NCBI RefSeq assembly: GCF_009765355.1
Contig: NZ_VTHK01000004.1
Coordinates: 62,001-126,000 of the forward strand
Origin: Amycolatopsis anabasis
GTDB taxonomy: Bacteria; Actinomycetota; Actinomycetes; Mycobacteriales; Pseudonocardiaceae
DNA length: 64,000 nucleotides
Reading direction: 5' to 3'
The number at the start of each line of letters is the position of its first letter. Within the stretch, counting starts at the first letter, position 1. The position numbers and the translations under genes are program-made. Below are positions 56,797 through 64,000 of this stretch, piece by piece. The notes under the pieces were generated by a model. That model saw only the letters and a list, made by a program, of their open reading frames with translations. It was not told the origin of the DNA and did no database searches.

Positions 56797-56810
56797 CTTG
56801 ACCTCCACCT
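56797..56810 (+). promoter_or_regulatory. Shared 14-mer CTTGACCTCCACCT, copy 2 (before NAT)
   Basis: Exact match to 55928-55941, 27 bp before the acetyltransferase ATG. If it is a -35, the start would be within a very short leader. Confidence 0.4.
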
Positions 56811-56836
56811 GACTCGAGATGACAGCGTGCTGAACC

Positions 56837-57613
56837 ATGGACCCAGACGCCTACCTCGCGCGGATCGGCGCGAGCCGTCCCGAGCGCGCCGACGCCCGTG
56901 CCCTGCGCGACCTGCACCTGCGCCACCTCGACGCGGTCCCGTTCGAGAACCTGAGCGTCCATCTCGGCGAGCCGATCGAACTCGACGAGCCGCGCCTCTA
57001 CGACAAGATCGTCCGGCGCGGGCGCGGCGGCTTCTGCTACGAGCTCAACGGCGCCTTCGCCTGGCTGCTCACCGAACTGGGCTTCGAGGTGGCCCTCCTG
57101 TCCGCGCGGGTGTTCACCCCCGACGGCGAGCCGGGCCCGCCGTTCGACCACCTGACGCTGCGCGTGGACCTGGACGAGCCGTGGCTCGCGGACGTGGGCT
57201 TCGGCCGGTTCGCTCGCTTTCCGCTGCGCCTCGACGCGGTCGGGCCGCAGCGCGATCCGGAGGGCGAGTTCCTCGTGCTGGACACCCCGGACGGGGACCT
57301 GGAGGTGCGCCACGACGGGCGCCCGGTCTACCTGGTCGAGACCCGGCCGCGGCGGTTGCGCGACTTCGCGCCCACCTGCTGGTGGCAGGCGACCTCGCCG
57401 GACTCGCATTTCACCCGGAGCCTGACCTGTTCGCTGCCGACGCCGCAGGGCCGGATCACGCTGTCGGGCGACCGCCTGATCGAGACCTGCGGGGACGAGC
57501 GGGAGGAACGCACGCTCACCAGCGACGAGGAGATCCTGGACGTCTACCGGATCAGCTTCGGGATGCGCCTGGATCGGGTGCCCGCATTGCGCCAAGTGCC
57601 GGGAAGACCTTGA
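56837..57613 (+). CDS. Arylamine N-acetyltransferase
   Basis: 258 residues. The catalytic triad is visible as Cys67 (RGGFCYELNGAF), His105 (FDHLTLRV) and Asp119 (ADVGFG). PFENLSVHLGEPIELD is the N-terminal signature. It transfers acetyl from acetyl-CoA to arylamines or hydrazines; in mycobacteria NAT affects isoniazid sensitivity and cell-wall lipids. The start has no clear ribosome site. A strong hairpin ends the transcript at 57653. Confidence 0.93.
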   Translation: MDPDAYLARIGASRPERADARALRDLHLRHLDAVPFENLSVHLGEPIELDEPRLYDKIVRRGRGGFCYELNGAFAWLLTELGFEVALLSARVFTPDGEPGPPFDHLTLRVDLDEPWLADVGFGRFARFPLRLDAVGPQRDPEGEFLVLDTPDGDLEVRHDGRPVYLVETRPRRLRDFAPTCWWQATSPDSHFTRSLTCSLPTPQGRITLSGDRLIETCGDEREERTLTSDEEILDVYRISFGMRLDRVPALRQVPGRP

Positions 57614-57652
57614 CGGCCGAACACGTCTCGGCGACCGTGGAGCCATCCGTGA

Positions 57653-57693
57653 ACGAGGCCCCGCCCCGGGTCTTCCCGGTTGCGGGGCCTCGT
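57653..57693 (+). terminator. Hairpin terminator after NAT
   Basis: ACGAGGCCCCGC (57653-57664) and GCGGGGCCTCGT (57682-57693) are a perfect 12-bp stem; the loop contains CCGGG...CCCGG that can extend it. Confidence 0.75.
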
Positions 57694-57738
57694 CCGTTCC
57701 CGAACTGACTGCCGCTCCCACCACGAAGCGGACGTGTA

Positions 57739-57757
57739 TGAGGTTAGCCTAACCTCA
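57739..57757. promoter_or_regulatory. Perfect IdeR/DtxR-type iron box
   Basis: TGAGGTTAGCCTAACCTCA, a fully symmetric 19-bp site matching the AGGTTAGCCTAACCT core of the consensus. The nearest downstream gene is the anchored protein at 57927, 170 bp away; no minus-strand gene starts on the other side. Confidence 0.8.
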
Positions 57758-57926
57758 GAATCGGACGCAAGGCCGCGAGCGCGGAGACCCACCTCTCACT
57801 CGACCGAGTGACCCTGAACCCGTTACCGGACTCCCCTCGGCTACCGCCTAATCTGAGGCAAACTCACTTCGTCGGGACATCCAAACGGTTAGCTTGTCCT
57901 CGCACGACCGCAAGGAGGAGCCGTCC

Positions 57927-58973
57927 GTGGGCAGTCGAGGCATGAAGACGTCGACGATCGCCGGGATCGTCGGGGGCGTAGTGCTGCTCGCCGCGTCCAT
58001 CTCCGGGCTGGCCGGATACCTGTGGGCCCAGAACGCGAGCGGTATCGAGCCGCCGCCACCGCGCGGGCTGCCGGCCGTCTGGCCGACGAAGCACGGCGAG
58101 ATCCCCCGCCCGGTCCCGATGCCGACCGGCGAGATGATCGCCGCGCTGCCGCAGAGCACCGCCGGGCACGTGCTGTGCCAGGCGCTGCCGCCGAAGCGCT
58201 GGGAGGAGATCCTCGGCGGGAAGACGCTGCGCGAGGCCCAGTCCGACGCCTGCCACCTGGTGACCGACACCCTCGAGGTCTTCGTCCGGCTGGACCGCCC
58301 CGGCGCGGAACCGCCGGGCCCGCAGGCGGAGGAACCCGAGCAGGTGGACGTCGACGGCCGCCCCGGGCAGCTCGAATACGCCGGGGCGAAGCTCAACGCG
58401 AAGCTGACCGTCCCGCTGGCCGCCCAGCCGCCGAACGCCAGCGAGGACATCCGCACGATGCTGCGCATCGACATCGGCCAGGACCCGAACCACCGCGCCG
58501 ACGAGGGCCTGGACGAGCAGGTGACCGCGATCGCCCGCGGCGTCCTCACCGCCGCCGCCGCGCCGGGGCCCGGACTGCCCCCGGTCGGCCGGAACGGGGT
58601 GATCACCGCGCGGCAGACCGAACCGGTGCCCGGCCACGGGATCGTCGACGGATCGTGGCCGATGATCTCCTGGCAGCTGTGCACCCGGCTGAGCCGGGAA
58701 CTGGGCACCGGGGTGGGCGCCGCCGACGCGAAGTTCAAGGGCGACTGCGCGGTCCGCGGCGTGCACGCGACCTACACCCAGGACCTCTCCCCGCGCGCGT
58801 ACACCACGACGATCGCCGGGCGCCCGGCCTCGGTGCAGCAGAACGCGGTGACCGTCAAGCTCGCCGACAACTCCGAGCAGGCCCTGACCCTGTCCACCGA
58901 CGGCAAGGCGGTGAGCGAGGCCGATCTGCCGGGCTTCACCGGCCGGGTCCTGCCCGCCCTCCTGGGGCGTTAG
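57927..58973 (+). CDS. Membrane-anchored extracytoplasmic protein, unknown
   Basis: 348 residues from the GTG at 57927, preceded by AAGGAGGAG; a TTG at 57894 is in frame but has no site. One N-terminal helix (IAGIVGGVVLLAASISGLAGYLW) anchors a Pro-rich linker and two repeated-looking halves. Each has a cysteine pair (HVLCQALPPKRWEEIL...DACHLV and WQLCTRLSREL...GDCAVRG). It resembles the DUF3558-type cell-wall proteins in general layout only. The iron box upstream hints at a role in iron handling. Its stop overlaps the opposite MFS stop. Confidence 0.72.
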   Translation: MGSRGMKTSTIAGIVGGVVLLAASISGLAGYLWAQNASGIEPPPPRGLPAVWPTKHGEIPRPVPMPTGEMIAALPQSTAGHVLCQALPPKRWEEILGGKTLREAQSDACHLVTDTLEVFVRLDRPGAEPPGPQAEEPEQVDVDGRPGQLEYAGAKLNAKLTVPLAAQPPNASEDIRTMLRIDIGQDPNHRADEGLDEQVTAIARGVLTAAAAPGPGLPPVGRNGVITARQTEPVPGHGIVDGSWPMISWQLCTRLSRELGTGVGAADAKFKGDCAVRGVHATYTQDLSPRAYTTTIAGRPASVQQNAVTVKLADNSEQALTLSTDGKAVSEADLPGFTGRVLPALLGR

Positions 58974-60319
58974 CGCTTCAGGATCCGGAACCCGCTCAAC
59001 GACGGGCGGGCGGGGAGGCGGACCCCGCCGCGGCGCGCCAGCAGCACCGCGCACACCACCGCCGCGGCCACCGAGAGCACCCCGCCGATCCAGAACGGCG
59101 AGCGCCCCCCGAAGACGTCGGCCATCCACCCGGTCATCGGGCCGCCGATCGGGTTCCCGCCGATCAGCACCAGCACGTACAGGCCCATCACGCGGCCGCG
59201 CATCTCCGGGCTCACCGCGGTCTGCACGAGCGCGTTGGCGGTGTTCAGGAACGTGATCGTGGCGACGCCGAGCGGCACCAGCGCCAGCCCGAACGCGAGG
59301 TAGGTCGGCATGAACGCGGCGCCGAACTCGAGCGCGCCGAGGCTGAGCGCGGCGATCAGCAGCACGCGCACGCTCGGCCCGCCCCGGGCGCCGCGGCGCA
59401 CGGCCAGCAGCGCACCGGTGAACGTGCCGACCGCGAGCAGCGTGGACAGCAGGCCGTAGCCGTCGGCGTTGGTGCCGAACACGTTGGCCGCGACGATCGG
59501 GAGCGAGGTGAAGAACGAGATCCCGAACGTGCTGACGAAGAACACCAGCACCATCACGGTCACCAGGTCGGCGCGGTGGCGCACGTACCGCAGCCCCTCG
59601 CGCAGCTGCCCCTTGGCGCGGGCCACCGCCGGGCCGCGGAAGAGCTCGTCCGGGTTCATCAGGACCAGCCCGGCGATCACCGCGAGCGTGCTGACCGCGT
59701 TCGCCACGAACAACCACCCGGTGCCGACCAGGGTGATCGCGAATCCGGCGATGGCCGGGCCCACGATCCGCGCCATGTTGAAGATCGACGAGTTGAGCGC
59801 CACGGCGTTCGTCACCTGGTCCCGGCCGACCATCTCGGCGACGAACGACTGCCGCGTCGGCACCTCGAGCGCGGCGAGGCAGCCCGCGGCGAAGCACACC
59901 AGGTACACCTGCCAGAGCGTCACCAGGCCGGCCACGTCCAGCAGGCCCAGGGCGAGCGACAGCAGCAGGACCAGTGACTGGATCAGGATGAGCAGGCGGC
60001 GCTTGTCCACCCGGTCGGCGAGCACCCCGCCCCACAGCGAGAGGAACAGGGTCGGGGCGAACTGCAGCGCGACCGCGACGCCGAGGGCGACCGGGCTGTT
60101 GCCGCTGAGCGTGAACACCAGCCAGTCCTGCGCGATGCGCTGCATCCAGGTGCCGATGTTGGAGACCACCTGGCCGCTGAAGAACAGCCGGTAGTTGCGC
60201 ACCCGCAGGGAGGCGAACATGCCCCGCCGGGTTTCGGCGGCATCGGCCGGAGGCGGTCCCGGCTCCCGGGTAGCGATCGGTTCGACTGACTGCGATTCGC
60301 TACTCGAGTTCGCCCGCAC
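58970..60319 (-). CDS. MFS transporter, DHA3 / EntS-like
   Basis: 449 residues, GTG start. Motif A is WGGVLADRVDKRRLLIL and the second-half signature MRGRVMGLYVLVLIGGNPIGG. YRLFFSGQVVSNIGTWMQRIAQDWLV is characteristic of the enterobactin-exporter-like DHA3 clade. The N-terminal 33 residues are a polar Ser/Pro-rich extension. It lies 4 bp after the MarR stop, so the two form an operon in which MarR probably represses the exporter. Confidence 0.88.
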   Translation of the reverse strand: MRANSSSESQSVEPIATREPGPPPADAAETRRGMFASLRVRNYRLFFSGQVVSNIGTWMQRIAQDWLVFTLSGNSPVALGVAVALQFAPTLFLSLWGGVLADRVDKRRLLILIQSLVLLLSLALGLLDVAGLVTLWQVYLVCFAAGCLAALEVPTRQSFVAEMVGRDQVTNAVALNSSIFNMARIVGPAIAGFAITLVGTGWLFVANAVSTLAVIAGLVLMNPDELFRGPAVARAKGQLREGLRYVRHRADLVTVMVLVFFVSTFGISFFTSLPIVAANVFGTNADGYGLLSTLLAVGTFTGALLAVRRGARGGPSVRVLLIAALSLGALEFGAAFMPTYLAFGLALVPLGVATITFLNTANALVQTAVSPEMRGRVMGLYVLVLIGGNPIGGPMTGWMADVFGGRSPFWIGGVLSVAAAVVCAVLLARRGGVRLPARPSLSGFRILKR

Positions 60320-60323
60320 CGCG

Positions 60324-60755
60324 TTACTTACCCGCCATCCTGTCGATTATCTCGGCGGCTCTGGAAAGCAGTTCGCGTTCCTCGCCGCTCAGTTCCGCCA
60401 GCCGTTTGTCCAGCCAGGCCTCGCGGGCCGAGATCGTCTCGTGCACGTAGTCCAGGCCGCGCTGGGTCAGGGCGACGATCGCCTGCCGCCCGTCGGTGGG
60501 GTGCGGGCTGCGCTCGACGTAACCGATTTCCTCGAGCGCGGCGATGACCCTGGTCATCGACGGCGGCTGCACGCCTTCCTTGGCGGCCAACTGCCCCGGC
60601 GTCAACGCGCCACATTTGTGCAATGTGGACAGTGCGGAGATCTGGGTCAGCGTGATGCTCTGGCTGGTCCGTTGTGCCCGGAGCCGTCGGTTGAGCCGCA
60701 CCACGGCCAGCCGCAGGCGGCTTGCCAGTGAACGCTCGTGCGGACACTCGGACAT
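60324..60755 (-). CDS. MarR-family regulator
   Basis: 143 residues from the ATG at 60755, which suits a leaderless transcript because TATGCT (minus strand 60768-60763) ends 7 nt before it; the ATG at 60767 would add four residues. The winged HTH is LTPGQLAAKEGVQPPSMTRVIAALEEIGYVERSPHPTDGRQAIVALT. A similar MarR (Rv0880, from memory) lies beside the SpoU gene in M. tuberculosis. It presumably represses itself and the MFS gene. Confidence 0.88.
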   Translation of the reverse strand: MSECPHERSLASRLRLAVVRLNRRLRAQRTSQSITLTQISALSTLHKCGALTPGQLAAKEGVQPPSMTRVIAALEEIGYVERSPHPTDGRQAIVALTQRGLDYVHETISAREAWLDKRLAELSGEERELLSRAAEIIDRMAGK

Positions 60756-60773
60756 ATTAGTTAGCATACCTTA
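60755..60773 (-). promoter_or_regulatory. MarR promoter/operator
   Basis: The minus strand reads TAAGGTATGCTAACTAATATG. TATGCT is the -10 and GCTAAC/TTAGTTAGC gives TTAGC-type half-sites overlapping the transcription start, similar to the palindrome at 17275. Confidence 0.45.
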
Positions 60774-60808
60774 CGATCGCTCCGTCACCTGGGTGAACTT
60801 GACCACTG

Positions 60809-62251
60809 CTAGGCGAGCGCGGCCCGCAGCGGCCCCACCGAGAAGTAGGCCACGAACGCGAGCGCGATCACCCACATCAGCGGGTGCACCTGGCGTGCCT
60901 TGCCGGTCACCGCGCGGATCACGACGTAACTGACGAATCCGGCGCCGATTCCGTTGGCGATCGAATAGGTGAACGGCATGACCACGATCGTCAGGAACGC
61001 GGGCAGCGCGATCGAGAAGTCGCGGAAGTCGATCTCCCGGACCTGACCGATCATCAGCGCGCCGACCACGACCAGCGCCGGCGCCGCCGCCTCGACCGGG
61101 ACCACCTGGTAGAGCGGGGTGAAGAACATGGCGGCCAGGAACAGCACGCCGGTGACCACGTTGGCCAGCCCGGTGCGGGCGCCCTCGGCGATGCCCGAGG
61201 CGGATTCCACGTAGACGGTGTTGGAGCTGGCCGAACCGAAACCACCCGCGGACGCGCCGAGCCCCTCGACGAACAGCGCCCGGCCGACCCGCGGCAGATC
61301 GCCCTTCGCGTCGACCAGGTTCGCTTCCTTGCCCAGGCCGGTCAGCGTGCCCATCGCGTCGAAGAAGTTGGCCAGCAGCAGGGTGAACACCAGCAGCGAC
61401 ACGGTGATCGCGGGCAGCCTGCTCCACGCGCCGAGCGACACGTCACCGAACAGGGACAGGTCGGGCAGGCCGAAGACCTTGTCCGGCAAGGCCGGGTAGC
61501 CGAGGTTCCAGCCCGTCGGGTTGACGCCCTTGGCCGGCCCCGCCCGCACGATCGCCTCGACGACGATGGCCAGCACGGTCGAGACGAGCACGCCGATCAG
61601 GATCCCGCCGCGGACCCGCTTGGCCACCAGGACACCGGTGACGAGCAGCCCGGCCACGAACACCGCCGTCGGCCAGGAGGCGATCGAACCGTCGATGCCG
61701 AGGCCGACCGGCACGTTCGTCTTCGCCGCGTCCGGGATGCGGCGGACGAAACCGGCGTCGACCAGGCCGATGAAGCAGATGAACAGCCCGATCCCGACCG
61801 CGATCGCGGACTTCAGCGCGGGCGGCACCGCGCGGAACACCGCCGTCCGGAAGCCGGTGACCACGAGCAGCACGATGATCACGCCCTCGACCACCACCAG
61901 GCCCATCGCCTCGGGCCAGGTCATCTGCGGCGCGATCGTCACCGCCAGCAGGCTGTTGATCCCGAGCCCGGTGGCGATCGCGAACGGGTAGTTGGCCACC
62001 AGCCCCATCAGGATGGTCATCACCCCGGCGACCAGCGCGGTCACCGCGGCCACCTGCGGCACCGGCAGGATGTTGCCGAGCACGTCCTTGTGCGCCCCGG
62101 CGTCGTCGGCGGAGAAGCTGCCGAGGATCAGCGGGTTGAGCACCACGATGTAGGCCATCGTGACGAAGGTGACGATCCCGCCGCGGATCTCCCGTCCCGG
62201 GGTCGAGCCCAGCTCGGTGATCTTGAAGAACCGGTCCAGCCTGGTCCACAT
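60809..62251 (-). CDS. NCS2-family purine permease (AzgA-like)
   Basis: 480 residues, 14 membrane segments. TFVTMAYIVVLNPLILG in helix 1, ATGLGINSLLAVT, TLLLANFFDAMGTLTGLGKEA and the substrate helix GASAGGFGSASSNTVYVESASGIAEGARTGLANVV are hallmarks of the AzgA/YicO guanine-hypoxanthine branch. It should import purines with protons. It diverges from a DUF2530 gene, a pairing common in actinobacteria. Confidence 0.9.
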   Translation of the reverse strand: MWTRLDRFFKITELGSTPGREIRGGIVTFVTMAYIVVLNPLILGSFSADDAGAHKDVLGNILPVPQVAAVTALVAGVMTILMGLVANYPFAIATGLGINSLLAVTIAPQMTWPEAMGLVVVEGVIIVLLVVTGFRTAVFRAVPPALKSAIAVGIGLFICFIGLVDAGFVRRIPDAAKTNVPVGLGIDGSIASWPTAVFVAGLLVTGVLVAKRVRGGILIGVLVSTVLAIVVEAIVRAGPAKGVNPTGWNLGYPALPDKVFGLPDLSLFGDVSLGAWSRLPAITVSLLVFTLLLANFFDAMGTLTGLGKEANLVDAKGDLPRVGRALFVEGLGASAGGFGSASSNTVYVESASGIAEGARTGLANVVTGVLFLAAMFFTPLYQVVPVEAAAPALVVVGALMIGQVREIDFRDFSIALPAFLTIVVMPFTYSIANGIGAGFVSYVVIRAVTGKARQVHPLMWVIALAFVAYFSVGPLRAALA

Positions 62252-62315
62252 GGTCTATCCGCCTTCAATGCTTGGTCGTTCGATGGCACGGGGCCGCCGG
62301 GGTAGCCTTCCTGAC

Positions 62316-62603
62316 GTGGCCGAAGCGATCAACGACCAGGACGTAACGGGCTCATTGCGACCCCCGCCCGAGCTGCCGAAGCAGCTCACCGCGCTGTTCC
62401 CGGTAGTGGTGGTCGGCACAGTCCTGTGGCTGATCGGCTTCGCGATCCTCTTCGTGGCGTACCTGGGTTCGGACGGCCCGCCCGGGGTATGGCTGTGGAC
62501 CACGGTCGCCGGAGCCGCGCTGGGCTTCATCGGCATGCCGATCATGCTCTGGCAACGCGCCGCCGCCCGCCGCGGCTCGAAGACCGCCCAAACCGGACTC
62601 TGA
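62316..62603 (+). CDS. DUF2530-family small membrane protein
   Basis: 95 residues, GTG start. Two helices: LFPVVVVGTVLWLIGFAILFV and LWTTVAGAALGFIGMPIMLW, preceded by PPPELPKQLTALFP, the DUF2530 lead. A basic C-terminus follows. Function unknown; homologues keep company with the MarR, SpoU and NCS2 genes. Confidence 0.82.
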   Translation: MAEAINDQDVTGSLRPPPELPKQLTALFPVVVVGTVLWLIGFAILFVAYLGSDGPPGVWLWTTVAGAALGFIGMPIMLWQRAAARRGSKTAQTGL

Positions 62604-62608
62604 CCGTA

Positions 62609-62632
62609 GGGCACTTTCCCGGAAAAGTGCCC
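62609..62632. terminator. GGGCACTTT palindrome after DUF2530
   Basis: GGGCACTTT (62609-62617), CCCGGA, AAAGTGCCC (62624-62632). A degenerate second copy (GGCATTTTCCCGGAATAGTGCC) follows at about 62651-62672. Both lie between converging genes. Confidence 0.65.
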
Positions 62633-62679
62633 TCCTTGCGCGCGCAACTAGGGCATTTTCCCGGAATAGTGCCGCTCAC

Positions 62680-64000
62680 TCAGCCGAGGAGGGGGCCGGG
62701 GGTGGGGTCGTCGATGAGGGTGGTGAGGAGGTGGCGGTCCGGCCACCGGTCGGCGGCCCAGGCGAACGCGCGGGCGAGGCCCTCCGGGCTGTCCGCGGCG
62801 TGCAGGGTGCGCGCCGACCACCACGGCACCGCGTGCGGCCGCCCGTCGATCCGGACCAGGAGTTCGTCGTGCACGAAGACGCCGCCCTCGGGCAGCGGGA
62901 TGTCCAGGATCTCCGCGGCGGCGGCCAGGGCGGGCAGGTCGCGCCAGGGGACGTACTCGCCGTCCGCCTCGACCTCGGCGATGGTCCGCTCGCTCGCCCG
63001 CGGAAGGTCCAGGAGTTCGGCGAGCCGGGCCGCCCGCCCGTCTCCCGGTTCGGCCGCGACCAGGCGGTTCGCGGGCCAGACCGGGATCAGCCACGGTTCG
63101 TCGAGCACCACGGCCCGGTCCGCGTCGGTGACCGATCCGTCGAGCGTGCGGACGAACCCCGGAGCGAGGTCGCCGGGCACGTCGGCATCGGCGAGTGCGG
63201 CATGCGCGCGCAGGACCAGGCCCGGCGCCACCTCGCGCGCCGGATCGGCCAGCCGCTCCAGCAGGTCCGCGGTGTGCTCGGGGTCGAGCCGGAGCCGGTC
63301 CCGCACGCCGATCGCGGCGAGCAGCTCCGGACGCAGGCCGAGATCCGGGATCGGGTCGTACAGCCCGGCCAGCGACTCGGCATCGGGTAGCCGCCACTCG
63401 TTCGGCGCCCGACCGGCCAGGGTGGCGTAGCGCGCGATCCACCAGCCGGTGTGGCCACCGGGCAGGGTCAGCGCCCGCCAGGTCTCCGGATTCGCGGCGA
63501 GCAGGTTCAGCGCCTCCGGCCACGCGTCGTCGTCCACCAGATCGAGGTCGCGCACCGCGAACACGCTCGGCGGCGGCTCGTCCGCCGCCTCCCACCACTC
63601 GTCCTCGTCGGGCAGACCGTGGTCGGGTTCGGCCGGTTCGGCGTCGGCCACCACGAAGAACGTGTCGAGCACGCCGATCGCGGTCAGCACGTCGTCCGGG
63701 CGCCCGTCGGCGAACTCCTCGTCCAGCACGTCCAGCGGGCCGTCCTCGCCGAACGCCTCGGTGTCGAAGATCTCCAGCAGCGGGGAGGTCGGCAGCATCA
63801 GCTCGTCGGCGCGCCGCCAGCCGTGCTCGGCGGGCAGCGCCAGCGCGCCCAGCCCGTCGCGCGCGCCGGTCTCGGCGACCAGCCGGAGCACCACCTCGGC
63901 CAGCCCGAGAGTGTCCAAACCGGACAGTGGGTCGTCCAGGCTGCGGTCCACCGCGTCGCGCAGGGCGTCCAGCAGGTCGCCCGCCTCGGCCGGTTTGGCG
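62680..64000 (-). CDS. Large protein, C-terminal part, 5' end outside window (sacsin-like family suspected)
   Basis: 440 residues are visible and the frame is open to base 64000, so the start is beyond the window. The sequence is acidic, helical and Leu/Ala/Asp-rich with several PWR, PVW and PWW phrases (SARTLHAADSPEGLARAF near the end). In related actinomycetes a long protein with a sacsin N-terminal ATPase-like domain stands next to DUF2530; this would be its tail. That identification rests on position and general character and is weak. Confidence 0.55.
   Translation of the reverse strand, partial: AKPAEAGDLLDALRDAVDRSLDDPLSGLDTLGLAEVVLRLVAETGARDGLGALALPAEHGWRRADELMLPTSPLLEIFDTEAFGEDGPLDVLDEEFADGRPDDVLTAIGVLDTFFVVADAEPAEPDHGLPDEDEWWEAADEPPPSVFAVRDLDLVDDDAWPEALNLLAANPETWRALTLPGGHTGWWIARYATLAGRAPNEWRLPDAESLAGLYDPIPDLGLRPELLAAIGVRDRLRLDPEHTADLLERLADPAREVAPGLVLRAHAALADADVPGDLAPGFVRTLDGSVTDADRAVVLDEPWLIPVWPANRLVAAEPGDGRAARLAELLDLPRASERTIAEVEADGEYVPWRDLPALAAAAEILDIPLPEGGVFVHDELLVRIDGRPHAVPWWSARTLHAADSPEGLARAFAWAADRWPDRHLLTTLIDDPTPGPLLG

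Larger units (their letters stand above)
57614..57926. other. Region between NAT and the anchored protein
   Basis: 313 bp. It holds the NAT terminator (57653-57693) and a perfect iron box (57739-57757). The last 170 bp before the next start are otherwise featureless; no small gene is evident. Confidence 0.5.

Overview
This window comes from a high-GC actinomycete chromosome, most likely a Pseudonocardiaceae member close to Amycolatopsis. The evidence is the very strong G/C third-position bias, many GTG/TTG starts, stop/start overlaps (ATGA, GTGA, TTGA), SepH, IdeR/DtxR-type iron boxes, many TetR regulators, and mycobacterial-type neighbours (two citrate synthases, serC, sepH, a DUF2537 gene, a SpoU methylase, MarR, DUF2530). 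No rRNA, tRNA, CRISPR array, transposase or integrase was seen. The window looks like core chromosome with a few accessory insertions.

Layout. 0-4.8 kb: end of a TetR gene overlapping glpD, then a four-gene HTH / membrane protein / NatA / NatB ABC operon. 4.9-9.2 kb: citrate synthase gltA, a TetR-PfkB kinase operon, and a divergent acyl-CoA dehydrogenase with a clear operator. 9.4-22 kb: a mosaic of a Uma2 nuclease, an amidohydrolase, an aldose epimerase, two TTA-containing regulators, an MBL-fold hydrolase, amino-acid and MFS transporters, pdxH, an NCS1 permease with a cysteine-rich tail, and a TetR/secreted lipase pair. 22.2-26.7 kb: a compact ureABCFGD urease operon without ureE, divergent from a second citrate synthase. 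28-36.6 kb: TetR plus an EphD-type hydrolase/SDR fusion, an MFS/TetR pair, a serine hydrolase, serC and a membrane glycosyltransferase. 37-44.3 kb: a Tat-exported amidohydrolase, then a lipoprotein/adaptor/ATPase/permease export operon divergent from its probable two-component system. 44.5-52.6 kb: sepH, a six-gene type VII secretion-like cargo cluster with duplicated membrane proteins, a PIG-L deacetylase, a DUF2537 protein and an RNA methylase. 52.8-64 kb: a glutamate-cysteine ligase-like gene, TetR, iron-regulated heme oxygenase, sodA, an arylamine N-acetyltransferase, an anchored protein behind a perfect iron box, an MFS/MarR operon, an NCS2 purine permease, a DUF2530 protein and the end of a large protein running off the window.

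Two themes run through the window. First, most operons are tightly translationally coupled. Second, gene ends carry long, near-perfect intergenic palindromes that fall into a few sequence families; one of them ends both citrate synthase genes. The most unusual items are the type VII-like cluster with paired membrane proteins, the palindrome families, the cysteine-tailed NCS1 permease, the orphan iron box at 57.7 kb, two adjacent TTA-codon regulators, and an in-frame HAERSEAD-coding repeat at the head of two ABC genes.
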